A stretch of DNA of 64,000 bases from Parafrankia discariae (GCF_000373365.1 NZ_KB891104.1:1-64000); one strand, 5' to 3'. Positions 26,081-34,257 are shown, numbered from the stretch's first letter. Notes: generated by a model from the letters alone, not told the origin. Numbers and translations: made by a program.

Positions 26081-27279
26081 TCAGGCCGCTTGCGCGCCCT
26101 GACGGGCCAGCCCAGCCCGAAGGATGTTGACCGCCGCGTTGACGTCGGCGTGCGCCGTGTGTCCGCAGGCGACGCAGGCGAACGCGGCCTGGGTCGGCCG
26201 GTTCTCGGCGGCACAGTGGCCACACTTCGCGCAGGTGCGGGACGTGTGGGGGGCGGGAACCGGGATCACCGTCCGTCCGGCGCTTTCAGCCTTGGCGTGC
26301 AGGATTCCCAGGAACACCCCCCATCCCGCGTCGTGGATCGACCGGTTCAGCCCGGACTTGGCGGCCTGCCCGTTCGGCAGGAACACCCCCGGGCTGTCAG
26401 GGTCGGGCCTGGCCCTGGCCCGACGGACCATGCCTTTGATGGTGAGTGCCTCGACAGCGATCAGGTCGTGGTCGCGGACCAGGCCGAGCGCGGTCTTGTG
26501 CGCGAGGTCGGCGCGCTGGCGGGTGACCTCGCGGTGCAGCCCGGCGACCCGGGCGACGGCCTTGCCTCGCCGTTTCGAGCGGCGTTTCTTCCGCGACAGG
26601 TCGCGTTGCGCGGCGGCCAGCCGGCCGGCGGCGCGTTCCAGGAGTCTGGGGTTGCCGTAGTGCCGGCCGTCGCTGGTCGTGGCCAGCGAGGCGATCCCGA
26701 GGTCGACGCCGACCACGGCGCCGGTCGTCGGCAGCGGCTCGGCGGGCACGCCGTCGCAGGACAGCAGCACGTACCAGCGGCGGCCCTCGCGTTTGACCGA
26801 GACCGTCTTGACCGTGCCGCGCACGGGCCGGTGCCGGTTGACCCTGACGTGGCCGACACCCTGCAACCGGACGAACGTCTGCGTCGGATGCTCGGGCTGG
26901 GAGTCCCACTTTCAGCCGTCGTTGTCGACGGGCCACGTCACCGTGTCGAAATGCCCGGCGCCCTTGAAGCGCGGGTAGCCGGGGGTCTCACCAGACTTGA
27001 CCCGGCGGAAGAACGCCTGGAAGGCGAGGTTGAGGCGGCGCAGGGTGGCCTGCTGCGAGGAGAACGACCAGCGGGCCTGATCCGGGTCATACGCCCGGAT
27101 CTCCTTCAACTGGTCCGACTGGTCCCCGTAGGTGATCGGGTCCTCAACGGGTGCGTGTAGGCGTCCCGCCGCTCCCGCAACGCCGCGTTGCACAAGTCCC
27201 GGTGGTCTTTCAGCATCGCGACCAGCAAACCGGCCTGCCGCGACGTGGGACGCAGCTGGAACGTGAAGGTCCGTCTCAC
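26081..27279 (-). pseudogene. tnpB: tnpB (IS605 OrfB RNA-guided nuclease), disrupted by a frameshift and a stop
   Basis: The C-terminal two thirds keep the RuvC residues (GVDLG, VEALTIKG, HADVNAA) and the zinc motif (CAKCGH, CVACGH). The N-terminal FTFQLRPTSRQ part and ALRERRDAY are in another frame. A one-base loss near 27136-27150 changes frame between RRDAYTHP and ITYGDQSDQLKEIR. An in-frame TGA at 26914-26912 follows PVDNDG and precedes KWDSQPEHPTQ. GTG at 27279 overlaps the tnpA stop (GTGA), so the intact ancestor was translationally coupled. Two lesions make sequencing error alone unlikely, though either could be one. Confidence 0.85.
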
Positions 27280-27698
27280 CGGGTCGCGCCCTTGCGCCAC
27301 GGGCGTTCGTTCTGCGTGTCGATGTACCGCCGGACCGTCTCAGCGGACACCGCGCCGACGGTGGCGACGAAGTACGACCGCGACCACAGGGTGGGTAGCC
27401 GGGACCGCAGGTGGCCGAACTCGCCGCGCAGCTCGTGGGACGTGAAGCCCTTCAACTGGTTGGCGATGTAGGACGGCGGGTGCTTCGGGTGAGCCTTCAC
27501 GAACAGGTGCACATGGTCGGGCTCGATCTCCAGCGCGACAACCCGCCAGTCGTGCTCGGCGCACTTGGCGCACAGCAGTTCTTCGAGCCGGTCGCGGACC
27601 GGGCCGGTGAGCACCGGGCGGCGGTATTTCGGGCACCACACCACGTGGTAGCCGAGGTCGTAGACCCCACCCGCCTCCGTGGTCACCTGCCCGCCCAT
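27276..27698 (-). CDS. tnpA: IS200/IS605 Y1 transposase TnpA, 140 aa
   Basis: Single-strand transposase of the HUH superfamily. The metal motif is PDHVHLFV (HUH). The nucleophilic Tyr is in ETVRRYIDTQ, with the usual Gln after it. The start of the domain reads YHVVWCPKYRRPVL, a family hallmark. Length is normal and the frame intact, so the element could still move. It excises and inserts as single-stranded DNA at a short target without duplication. Start ATG at 27698 lies about 95 bp inside the left boundary. Confidence 0.93.
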   Translation of the reverse strand: MGGQVTTEAGGVYDLGYHVVWCPKYRRPVLTGPVRDRLEELLCAKCAEHDWRVVALEIEPDHVHLFVKAHPKHPPSYIANQLKGFTSHELRGEFGHLRSRLPTLWSRSYFVATVGAVSAETVRRYIDTQNERPWRKGATR

Positions 27699-27758
27699 GC
27701 CACCGACTATACCAGCGTGGCTGGTCTAACAGTTACGGTCCGTACCGGATCCCCCTGC

Positions 27759-27770
27759 CGCCTGAAGGCG
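27759..27770 (-). repeat. Left-end hairpin of the IS element
   Basis: cgcc and ggcg form a four-bp stem with a tgaa loop, 22 bp inside the left boundary. Subterminal hairpins near the left end are what TnpA binds in this family. Confidence 0.5.
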
Positions 27771-27792
27771 ACAATCCCCTCCGAAGGTCACT

Positions 27793-28170
27793 GATGGCGA
27801 GCTCGTCGCGGCCGGCCGGCCGTGCGGCGGCTGACCGGTGTCGTCCACCGGCTCCGCGCGGCCACGTGACCCGCCGCGCTGAGCCGGTGGACGATGCCCC
27901 GCCCCGCCGGCAGGCACCTGCGGGGCGGGGTCCTCATCGCCCTCGACGAGCCCGGCACGCGCGAGGCGGCGCAGGGTCGTGTAGACCTGCCCGATGTTCA
28001 GCGGCCAGGTCGACCCGGTTCTCGACCCGAACTCCGCCCGCAGCTGATAGCCGTACATCGGGCGCTCGGCCAGCAGCGCCAGCAGCGCCAGCAGCCCGTT
28101 CTTGGCGGTGCCCTTCGGGGGCCGACGGACGAACGGTTCGGTCTTCGTTCCGCGGCAGGGACGCGGTCAT
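27793..28170 (-). pseudogene. padR-like regulator, 5' fragment (left of the IS element)
   Basis: The winged-helix part is clear: GLLALLALLAERPMYGYQLR, then NIGQVYTTLRRLARAGLVEGD. It is spread over frames. The only sensible start (ATG 28170, TASLPRNED) is in a different frame from GLLALL. The wing continues in another frame as IVHRLSAAGHVAARS, and a further shift in the ggccggccggcc run leads to DELAI at the IS junction. At least three frameshifts plus the IS mark a dead gene. Its former target is unknown. Confidence 0.75.
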
Positions 28171-28510
28171 CTCGAAAAGCCAGCCGGTGACGCTTTTCCG
28201 GCCGATCATCCGCGCCGGACGGACTTCCCGGCCGTACGGCGGGATCCCGTGGCCGCGAAGTGCGGCCAGCCGCCGACGAGCCGCGGAGCGCGGAAGGTCA
28301 CGCGGGTTTCGTTCGCCGACGCGATCTCGGCCGCTTTCTCCTGCGGGCCGCCGGTTCTCGCCCCACCGGCGTGGAGAAACGGATCTCATCGTTCGTGCCG
28401 CCTGGCACGGCACCGCAGCCGCCGACGGCGGCGGCACCACGACGGTTCGCGGTCGGACGGTTTCCTTCGTCCGGAGTACTCGGACCGCGCGCGGGCGGCC
28501 CGGCGACTCG
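28171..28510. other. Non-coding gap between padR remnant and binding-protein gene
   Basis: About 340 bp with no supported gene. Several open frames exist but none has family-like sequence or a ribosome site. It probably holds the old padR promoter and the 3' end of the binding-protein transcript. Confidence 0.5.
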
Positions 28511-29737
28511 TCAGTCGGGCAGCCGGTGGCCGCAGTAGTTCGGGCTGACGATCTGGATGGCGGAGCCTTCGGCGTTCACCTCGACGAACGAGTAGCACTC
28601 GGCGGGTTTACCGAAGTCGCGTTCCAGATCGATGTCACCGATGAGGCCGCCGGCGTTGTAGCCCTTCACCGCCCGCAGGGCGTCGATGTAGCCCTGCCGG
28701 GTCGGGCAGTCCCCCGTCTCCTCCAGGCCCCGGATGAACATGTCGGCGATGATGTAGCCGACCAGCGCCAACGTCTGGTCGGTGTCCTGGAGCTGCGGGG
28801 CGTAGGTGGCCATCGCGGCGCGGTAGGAGTCGAGTGCGGGCGACTTCGTCTCCAACGGAATGTAGGCGGCGAACGTCGTCACACCGGCCAGCTGCGCGCC
28901 GTAGGTCTGCAACAGATCGGCGTTCGGCGCGGGGCTGCTGCTGAGAATGGCCTTGAGCGGGACGTGTTGGCGCCGGACGGCCGCGACGACCCGGGCCAGG
29001 CCCTCCGTGCTCAGCGTGCCGGCCAGCGTGTCGACGCCCTGCGCGGCCATCTGCTGCGCGATCTCGTCGGCCTGGGCCGAGACGGGGTTGTCGTCGGTGC
29101 CGACCGTGGTCGTCGTGATCCCCACCGACTGGAAGCTGGAGGTGAACTCCTCGGCGATGTGCGTCGACACGGTCGGGTCGAGCGGGTTGTAAAGGATCAT
29201 CGCCTTGGTTCCGCCGCGCTCATGGACGAACTTGCCGAACGTGTCGACCGAGCCCTTCGCGGTGAAACTGTAGTTGAAGGAGAACATGTTCCGGTACTTC
29301 GCCCAGGCGTCCTCCACCGCGATTCCAAGCACCGGAATTCCGCGTTCCGCGAGATAGGCCGCACTGCCCGAGGCCACCGTGCTCGTCTCGAGCATACCGA
29401 AGACGTTTTCCCGCTCGACCAGGGTGCGGGCCGTCGTGAGATTCATCGACGCCTTGGCCGTGTCGTCCCGCCAGTCATAGACGATCCGACGCCCGTGAAC
29501 GCCGCCGGCGGCGTTCACGGCACCGAACCTGGCGTCGATTCCGGCGCGGGCGGCGCTGAAGGTCACCGCGCCGAGGCCGGTGTCCGGAAACAACAGCCCC
29601 AGCTTGACCTCGTCCGCGGTGACACCCTCAGTGACGCAGGGGGGCGCGCTCTGCGCCGCGTCACTTCGACAGCCGGTCAGGGCGGCGGCGCATAACAGCA
29701 CGGCTGACAACCAGGACAGTGAACGAGTTGTCGCCAT
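28511..29737 (-). CDS. Branched-chain amino-acid-type ABC substrate-binding lipoprotein, 408 aa
   Basis: Periplasmic-binding-protein fold type I (LivJ-like). The signal peptide SLSWLSAVLLCAAALTGC ends in a lipobox (LTGC), so it is anchored outside the membrane. Body motifs include VKLGLLFPDTG, the NAAGGVHGRRI segment of this family, and a C-terminal half ending SPNYCGH. Such proteins bind amino acids, amides or aromatic acids for import. No permease or ATPase gene is adjacent, so it is an orphan component. ATG at 29737 is set by the signal peptide; the Shine-Dalgarno is weak. A perfect 7-1-7 palindrome lies 137 bp upstream at 29874-29888. Confidence 0.9.
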   Translation of the reverse strand: MATTRSLSWLSAVLLCAAALTGCRSDAAQSAPPCVTEGVTADEVKLGLLFPDTGLGAVTFSAARAGIDARFGAVNAAGGVHGRRIVYDWRDDTAKASMNLTTARTLVERENVFGMLETSTVASGSAAYLAERGIPVLGIAVEDAWAKYRNMFSFNYSFTAKGSVDTFGKFVHERGGTKAMILYNPLDPTVSTHIAEEFTSSFQSVGITTTTVGTDDNPVSAQADEIAQQMAAQGVDTLAGTLSTEGLARVVAAVRRQHVPLKAILSSSPAPNADLLQTYGAQLAGVTTFAAYIPLETKSPALDSYRAAMATYAPQLQDTDQTLALVGYIIADMFIRGLEETGDCPTRQGYIDALRAVKGYNAGGLIGDIDLERDFGKPAECYSFVEVNAEGSAIQIVSPNYCGHRLPD

Positions 29738-30170
29738 GCAGGCCCCCGGGGTCAGGTCGGTTCTTGCAGCCACCGTATCCCGGACGTCCAACATGGGTAA
29801 CGACTCACTCACAACTGTGAAGCGGCGCCTGTACCACCTCGCGATTGATCACTCCGGTGTGCACGGACACTATGCGTCCGACGGACGCGAACAATATGAC
29901 CAAAACAGTGGCTGCGATTCAACGGATAACCGCTGACCTGGGCGAATCTCCGGTCGGGAGAACCCCCGGCGGGGCCCCGGCCCGCGGCCCGGCGGCGGCC
30001 CGCCCGACGGTGTCGCGCGGCCTGCCGTCGGGCGGCAGGCCACCGCGCCGCGCCGCCGCCAGCCGATCCGGTGTGCGTTCGTTGACCTGGACCAGGTGAC
30101 CCGCGAGCCGGAAGCAGCGGTCCGGCGCCCGGGACCGAACGGCGGCGCGGGGTCTGAGCCGACGTCGAGC
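29738..30170. other. Regulatory gap upstream of the binding-protein gene
   Basis: About 430 bp without a supported gene. It is more AT-rich than its surroundings between about 29800 and 29930 and carries the palindrome at 29874. The rest (29950-30170) is GC-rich and includes the end of the MDR gene transcript. Confidence 0.5.
29874..29888. promoter_or_regulatory. Perfect 7-1-7 palindrome (possible operator)
   Basis: gcgtccg-a-cggacgc lies in a relatively AT-rich stretch upstream of the leftward binding-protein gene. Its size and symmetry fit a dimeric repressor site. No matching regulator gene is adjacent, although the broken padR lies on the other side of the binding-protein gene. Confidence 0.5.
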
Positions 30171-31127
30171 TCAGCCGACGTCGAGCACGGCCCGGCGCCG
30201 CCGGGTCCGGCCGGCGGCGAAGCTGGCGAGCAGACCGGGGACCTCGGCCCAGCCACCACGCCAGCCCGGCCGCGGGCACAGTCGCCCGGCGGCGACCAGC
30301 TCGACGACCGTGGCCAGGTCGGCGCCGACCGGCCAGCTGCCCCAGAACCCGCGGACCTGGCGGCGCAGCGGGCTGGCGAAGGTCGCCGCCGGGAAGACCA
30401 TCCGCTCCCCGGAGATCGCGCCGACCGCGACGGCGGTGCCGCCTTCGGCCAGCAGCTCGACCGCCCGGGTCATCGTCGTCCCGCCCACCACGTCGATCAC
30501 CACCTCGACCGGCCGCAACGGCGCGTCCGGCCCGGAACCCCCGGTACCGGCCGGCGCCGTCCCGGGCAGGTCGGTGCGGACCTCGTGGGCGCCGGCCGCC
30601 CGCAGGTCGTCGGCGTCCGCCGGATCGCGGGCCACGGCGACGACCTCGGCTCCGCGCAGCGCGGCGAGTTGGACGGCGAACCAGCCCACCCCGGCGCCGG
30701 CGCCGGTGACGAGGACGCGGCTGCCGGCGAGTCCCTCAACTTCGTCGAGGGCCTGCACCGCGGAGACCGCCGGCAGCGCGAGCCCGGTCAGCACGCCCGG
30801 GTCGACACCCGGCGGCAGCACGGCGACGTCGCCGGTGCCGGCGGCGACGAACTCCGCCCAGGCGCCGGGTGCCGGTAGCAGGGTGAGCACCGTCGACCCC
30901 ACCGGTGGGCCACTCCCGTCGGCCGCGGCCTCGATCACCACACCGGCCGCGTCGAACCCCCAGACGCCACCGTCGCCGAGGATCGCCGCGGCGTAGCCCG
31001 TGTCGCGGTCGACCAGCGAGACCGCCGCGGTCCTGATCAGCACCTGGTCCGGCCCGGGTACCGGATCCGGCACCTCCCCAAGCCGCAGCCCACCGGCCGC
31101 CGACCCGTCCGTCACAAGTGCCCGCAT
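30171..31127 (-). CDS. MDR-family (quinone-reductase-like) NADPH oxidoreductase, 318 aa
   Basis: Medium-chain dehydrogenase/reductase without zinc ligands. The N-terminal GroES-like fold contains PGPDQVLIRTAAVSLVDRD, and the nucleotide motif is VTGAGAGVGWFAVQLAA (GxGxxG). These enzymes reduce quinones or alpha,beta-unsaturated ketones. The length is normal. ATG at 31127 has GGAGAG upstream. It lies 230 bp after the peroxiredoxin gene, separated by a strong hairpin, so it has its own promoter. Confidence 0.87.
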   Translation of the reverse strand: MRALVTDGSAAGGLRLGEVPDPVPGPDQVLIRTAAVSLVDRDTGYAAAILGDGGVWGFDAAGVVIEAAADGSGPPVGSTVLTLLPAPGAWAEFVAAGTGDVAVLPPGVDPGVLTGLALPAVSAVQALDEVEGLAGSRVLVTGAGAGVGWFAVQLAALRGAEVVAVARDPADADDLRAAGAHEVRTDLPGTAPAGTGGSGPDAPLRPVEVVIDVVGGTTMTRAVELLAEGGTAVAVGAISGERMVFPAATFASPLRRQVRGFWGSWPVGADLATVVELVAAGRLCPRPGWRGGWAEVPGLLASFAAGRTRRRRAVLDVG

Positions 31128-31261
31128 TTACCCACTCTCCGCCCTTACTCAACCGCTCACAGTGACGGTCATCACGATGCCGCCAGCCCGGAAGCAGAAC
31201 CGAATTTCCATCACGGTATCGACGATGAAACCGATCGGTTCAGATTGAGAGGCGTGTCGCG

Positions 31262-31303
31262 TCCGACCCGCGGCGGGCCTCGCGGGGCCCGCCGCGGGTC
31301 GGA
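31262..31303. terminator. Hairpin terminator after the peroxiredoxin gene
   Basis: An exact 18-bp stem (31262-31279 with 31286-31303) closes a six-base loop. It lies 58 bp beyond the peroxiredoxin stop on the leftward strand and before the MDR gene. Confidence 0.75.
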
Positions 31304-31360
31304 GGGCCGCGGGTCGGAGCGCGGCGGAACGGAACGCGGCAGGCGGGGCGGGGTCCGGCC

Positions 31361-31807
31361 TCAGCCGAGTGCCCGCAGCGCCTCCAGCGCCCGGTCCGCG
31401 TGCCGGTTCATCGCGAACTCCGAGTCGATCCGGGCGACGACCGTTCCGTCCCGGTCGAGGACGAACGTGGCCCGCTTGTTGGGGCCGAACCTGCGCCGGA
31501 CCCCGAACGCGTCCGCGATCGTCCGACCGGTGTCGGCGAGAAGCGGGAAGCCGAAGGAGTGTTTGGCGCTGAACTCCGCCTGCCGGGCGGTGTCGTCCGC
31601 GCTGACACCGACGATCCCGGCGCCGAGCGCCGCGAACTCGCCCGCCAGGTCCCGGAAGTGGCAGCTCTCCCGAGTACAGCCCGGCGTCATCGCCGCCGGG
31701 TAGAAGAACACGACCAGCGGCCCCTTCGCCAGCAGGTCCGAAAACCGCCGCTCGGCGCCGGTCTCGTCCACACCGGACAGGTCACCGACCTGGTCCCCCA
31801 CGTTCAT
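31361..31807 (-). CDS. Peroxiredoxin, Bcp/PrxQ-AhpE-like, 148 aa
   Basis: Thiol peroxidase. The peroxidatic Cys is in the motif PAAMTPGCTRESC (PxxxTxxC), with a second Cys five residues later as in PrxQ-type enzymes. The C-terminal Arg region is in FVLDRDGTVVAR. It reduces hydroperoxides with thioredoxin or mycoredoxin as electron donor (family knowledge). ATG at 31807 has GGAGGG 7 bases upstream. It follows the flavin reductase gene in the same direction after a 17-bp repeat array. Confidence 0.92.
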   Translation of the reverse strand: MNVGDQVGDLSGVDETGAERRFSDLLAKGPLVVFFYPAAMTPGCTRESCHFRDLAGEFAALGAGIVGVSADDTARQAEFSAKHSFGFPLLADTGRTIADAFGVRRRFGPNKRATFVLDRDGTVVARIDSEFAMNRHADRALEALRALG

Positions 31808-31842
31808 CCGAGAACCCTCCACTCGTTCGTCGAGCCGGCGAA

Positions 31843-31943
31843 TCAGCCGGTCCGGCGAATCAGCCGGTCCGGGAAGTCAGCCGGTCCGGGAAGTCAGCCG
31901 GTCCGGGAAGTCAGCCGGTCCGGGAAGTCAGCCGGTCCGGGAA
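31843..31943. repeat. About six copies of a 17-bp repeat between flavin reductase and peroxiredoxin genes
   Basis: The unit aagtcagccggtccggg occurs four times exactly, preceded by two variants (aatcagccggtccggcg and a 16-bp version). It lies in the gap between two leftward genes, just upstream of the peroxiredoxin start. It could affect spacing of a promoter or be neutral. Confidence 0.8.
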
Positions 31944-31963
31944 CCGCGCGGAGCGCGGGCTCC

Positions 31964-32572
31964 TCAGCGCGAGCGCGCGCCGCGGATGCTCAGATCGCCC
32001 TCGCCGATCGTCCCATCCGGCCTCGCGGGACTTTCCGACGCCGTCTGGATGGTGCCGTAGGCGCCGTCGTGGTACACCAGCGGTGCCTCGGCCCGGCCGG
32101 TCCGGCTGTCGAGCACCTCGGCGACGACGAGATGATGGTCACCCTCGACGGTGCGGCGCCGGACGCGGCACAGCAGCCAGACCGCGGCGTCGAGCAGCAA
32201 CGGCTCGCCGCCGGGGAGCGCCCGCCACCGGGTCGGCGGGCCGAACCGGTCGGCGCCCGGCCGCGCGAACCGGGCCGCCAGCTCGTGCTGGCCCTCCGAC
32301 AGCAGGTGGACCATGAGCGTCTCGCTGGCCTCGAGCACGGGCGCGATGGACGACCGGACGGACAGGGCCAGCGACACCAGCGGTGGACGCTCGGACAGTG
32401 AGGCCACGGACGTCGCGGTGAACCCCACCGGGCCGCGCGGTCCCGCCATCGTCACGATCGTCACGCCGGCGGCATGACGCCGGAAGGCCCGCGCGAGCGC
32501 GCCCGGGTCGGCGGCACTGCGAGCCGGCGGCCGGCGCGGGGCCGGATGCTGCGCGGTGACCTGCTTTGGCAT
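31964..32572 (-). CDS. Flavin reductase-domain protein (split-barrel FMN reductase), 202 aa
   Basis: HpaC/ActVB-like reductase that supplies reduced flavin to two-component monooxygenases. Characteristic stretches are AAGVTIVTMAGPRGPVGFTA, then SLSERPPLVSLALS and GEGDLSIRG. ATG at 32572 (PKQVTAQHP) is chosen because AAAGGG lies upstream and the family fold begins soon after. No partner monooxygenase is adjacent. It may serve an enzyme elsewhere in the genome, or produce flavin for general use. Confidence 0.88.
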   Translation of the reverse strand: MPKQVTAQHPAPRRPPARSAADPGALARAFRRHAAGVTIVTMAGPRGPVGFTATSVASLSERPPLVSLALSVRSSIAPVLEASETLMVHLLSEGQHELAARFARPGADRFGPPTRWRALPGGEPLLLDAAVWLLCRVRRRTVEGDHHLVVAEVLDSRTGRAEAPLVYHDGAYGTIQTASESPARPDGTIGEGDLSIRGARSR

Positions 32573-32678
32573 AACCACACCCTTTCCCAGCGACGCCGCT
32601 CTAACAACCACGGACGCGGTAAGGCCATCCCGGACCAGCGCCGTCCCGACCGCGGTCACCCGGTTCTACGGGCAGAAC

Positions 32679-32789
32679 GTGCCGTATCCGGGTTTCGACG
32701 ATCATGACGGTTTGGTCGCCAGCTGGCTCGTCATCGTCGTCCTCGCCAGCGGCGTCTGGCTCGTGCTGCGGCGCAACGGCGGGCTCTAG
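32679..32789 (+). CDS. Possible small single-pass membrane protein, 36 aa
   Basis: A GTG-started frame encodes PYPGFDDHDG followed by a clean hydrophobic helix (SWLVIVVLASGVWLVL) and a basic end RRNGGL. Composition and the positive C-terminal end fit a bitopic small membrane protein. The ribosome site is weak. It ends 11 bp before the SRPBCC gene. A longer version from 32556 would overlap the flavin reductase start and is less likely. Confidence 0.4.
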   Translation: MPYPGFDDHDGLVASWLVIVVLASGVWLVLRRNGGL

Positions 32790-32800
32790 CATGACTGAGT

Positions 32801-33256
32801 GTGAGCGTGGTGTTCGTGGAGGCCTCCGGGCCCGCGCCGCCCGAGCTGTGCTGGGAGCGGTACGCCGTCCCGGCGGCCTGGCCGGGCTGGGCGCCGCAGA
32901 TCCGGGCGGTCGTGGTCGAGGGCGCCGGGCGCGCCCCGGCGGGCGCGGTCGCCGGGGCCGGTGGGCGGCGTGGTCCGGGCGCGCCCGGGCGTACCCGGAT
33001 TGTTCCCGGGCTGCGCGGGCGGGTCCGTCCACTCGCCGGGCCGGCGGTGCGGTTCCTGGTCACCGCGGTGGACGAGTCCGAGCGGACCTGGAGCTGGCGG
33101 GTCGGTATCGGCCCGTGGCGGCTGAACCTCGACCACGGTGTGGACGCCTGTCTCGACGGCGGCACGTCCACCTGGGTGCGGATCACCGGCCCGGCCCCGC
33201 TGCCCCACGCCTACGCCCCCCTCGCGCGGGCCGCGCTACGCCACCTCGTCCGCTGA
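32801..33256 (+). CDS. SRPBCC/START-like small-molecule-binding protein, 151 aa
   Basis: Helix-grip fold of the polyketide cyclase/dehydrase group. It begins with the usual strand-helix VFVEASGPAPPELCWERY, has AAWPGWAPQI near the entrance of the pocket, and ends with a long amphipathic helix (YAPLARAALRHLVR). Proteins of this kind bind hydrophobic ligands; some are cyclases. The start is GTG. It is convergent with the TetR gene (15-bp gap). Confidence 0.78.
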   Translation: MSVVFVEASGPAPPELCWERYAVPAAWPGWAPQIRAVVVEGAGRAPAGAVAGAGGRRGPGAPGRTRIVPGLRGRVRPLAGPAVRFLVTAVDESERTWSWRVGIGPWRLNLDHGVDACLDGGTSTWVRITGPAPLPHAYAPLARAALRHLVR

Positions 33257-33271
33257 ACCGGCACCGCGTGG

Positions 33272-34042
33272 TCAGTGGCCGGGCGGACGCAGGAAGGCCT
33301 CGAGGCCGTCGAGGATGCGGGCCAGTCCGAACTCGAAGTCGGTGTCGTCGTAGTCCGGCCGGCTGTCGAGCGCCCCGCTCCCGACGATCTCCATGAGTGC
33401 CGGGTAACGCTCACCGTCGATCAGCTGCCGCAGCACCGCCCCCCAGGACGGTGGCGGCCCGGCGCCCGCCGGGGCGGCCGCGGCGGCCGGGCCCGGGCCG
33501 TAGGCGTGGCGCAGCTGCACCCACAGCCGGGCCTCGGCCCGCACGTAACCGTCGAGCAGGAGCAGCGCGCTCAGCTTCTCCTCGGGGGCGGCCCGCGTGT
33601 CGGTGAAGGCCGCCAGCCCGACGTCGAGCCAGCGCAGCTGGTTGGGGCCCAGCGGCGGGCCGCTGATCGGGACGTCGAGCGCCCACGGGTGCCGCTGGTG
33701 GACCGCCCGGCTCGCCCCCGCCCACCGCTCGAGCACCGGACGCCAACCCTCCCCCGCCGCCGGGCCCGGCGGCGGGCTGTCCAGGACGGCGTCGAACATG
33801 AGCATGAGCAGCTCGTCCTTGCCGCCGAGGTACCGGTAGAGCGACATCGCGGTGAAGCCGAGCCGCTGGGCGAGCCGGCTCATCGACAGCGGGCCCAGCC
33901 CCTCCTCGTCGGCGATCTCCACGGCCGCGGTGACGATACGGGCCAGGCTCAGCCCGGGGCGCGGGCCGCGCCGGCCCCGTTCGCGCCGCCCCCACAGCAG
34001 GTCGACGCCCGGCGGCAGACCCGGGCTGGCCTCGATGTCCAT
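33272..34042 (-). CDS. TetR-family regulator with TetR_C-type domain, 256 aa
   Basis: HTH near residues 30-75 (IVTAAVEIADEEGLGPLSMS, then GFTAMSLYRYLGGKDELL). The C-terminal domain resembles the TetR_C_1 family of drug-sensing repressors. ATG at 34042 has GGGAG upstream. It is divergent from the DrrAB-type exporter genes across 210 bp that contain the palindromes cgtacggagtcgcgtacg and gtctagac. By position it most likely represses that exporter and senses an exported drug. Confidence 0.9.
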   Translation of the reverse strand: MDIEASPGLPPGVDLLWGRRERGRRGPRPGLSLARIVTAAVEIADEEGLGPLSMSRLAQRLGFTAMSLYRYLGGKDELLMLMFDAVLDSPPPGPAAGEGWRPVLERWAGASRAVHQRHPWALDVPISGPPLGPNQLRWLDVGLAAFTDTRAAPEEKLSALLLLDGYVRAEARLWVQLRHAYGPGPAAAAAPAGAGPPPSWGAVLRQLIDGERYPALMEIVGSGALDSRPDYDDTDFEFGLARILDGLEAFLRPPGH

Positions 34043-34108
34043 GCGGCTCCCGCTCCCTCGGCACGTTCCCGCCGCCATCGTACGGAGTCGCGTACGCGCT
34101 ACACGATT

Positions 34109-34116
34109 GTCTAGAC
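34109..34116. promoter_or_regulatory. Palindromic elements between tetR and the ABC exporter
   Basis: gtctagac at 34109-34116 is a perfect palindrome inside the larger, relatively AT-rich stretch gattgtctagaccgtaatc. A second imperfect inverted repeat starting cgtacg lies about 25 bp before it. Location between divergent genes suggests the operator of the TetR protein. Confidence 0.45.
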
Positions 34117-34236
34117 CGTAATCAGTTTCGGTGGTACACAATAACCCTCGGCGTTTCTGTATGCGCCGTACACAGTTGGCGCCGCGCGCCGCCAGCCCCG
34201 GCCCGACGCCCGCACCGACACCCGGAGGACCGCACC

Positions 34237-34257
34237 ATGCCGAGCACGAGCACATGA
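34237..34257 (+). CDS. Six-codon leader ORF overlapping the ABC ATPase start
   Basis: ATG at 34237 with a good CGGAGGA site 6 bases upstream encodes MPSTST and stops at a TGA (34255-34257) that overlaps the ATG of the ATPase gene. The ATPase ATG has no site of its own. Ribosomes may therefore be delivered to it by coupling from this minimal ORF. Confidence 0.5.
   Translation: MPSTST

Larger units (their letters stand above)
26047..27792 (-). mobile_element. IS200/IS605-family insertion sequence, 1746 bp
   Basis: It holds tnpA and a decayed tnpB in the same direction. The boundaries are deduced because removing 26047-27792 restores the padR reading across ...gccatc|aagctgg... with no duplicated target, as expected for Y1-transposase elements. 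Short hairpins lie close inside both ends (26057-26076 and 27759-27770). Either boundary could be off by one base because A occurs on both sides. Confidence 0.8.

Noticed and set aside
31843-31943. CRISPR-like array
   Set aside because: Contiguous 16-17-bp units without spacers and no cas genes.
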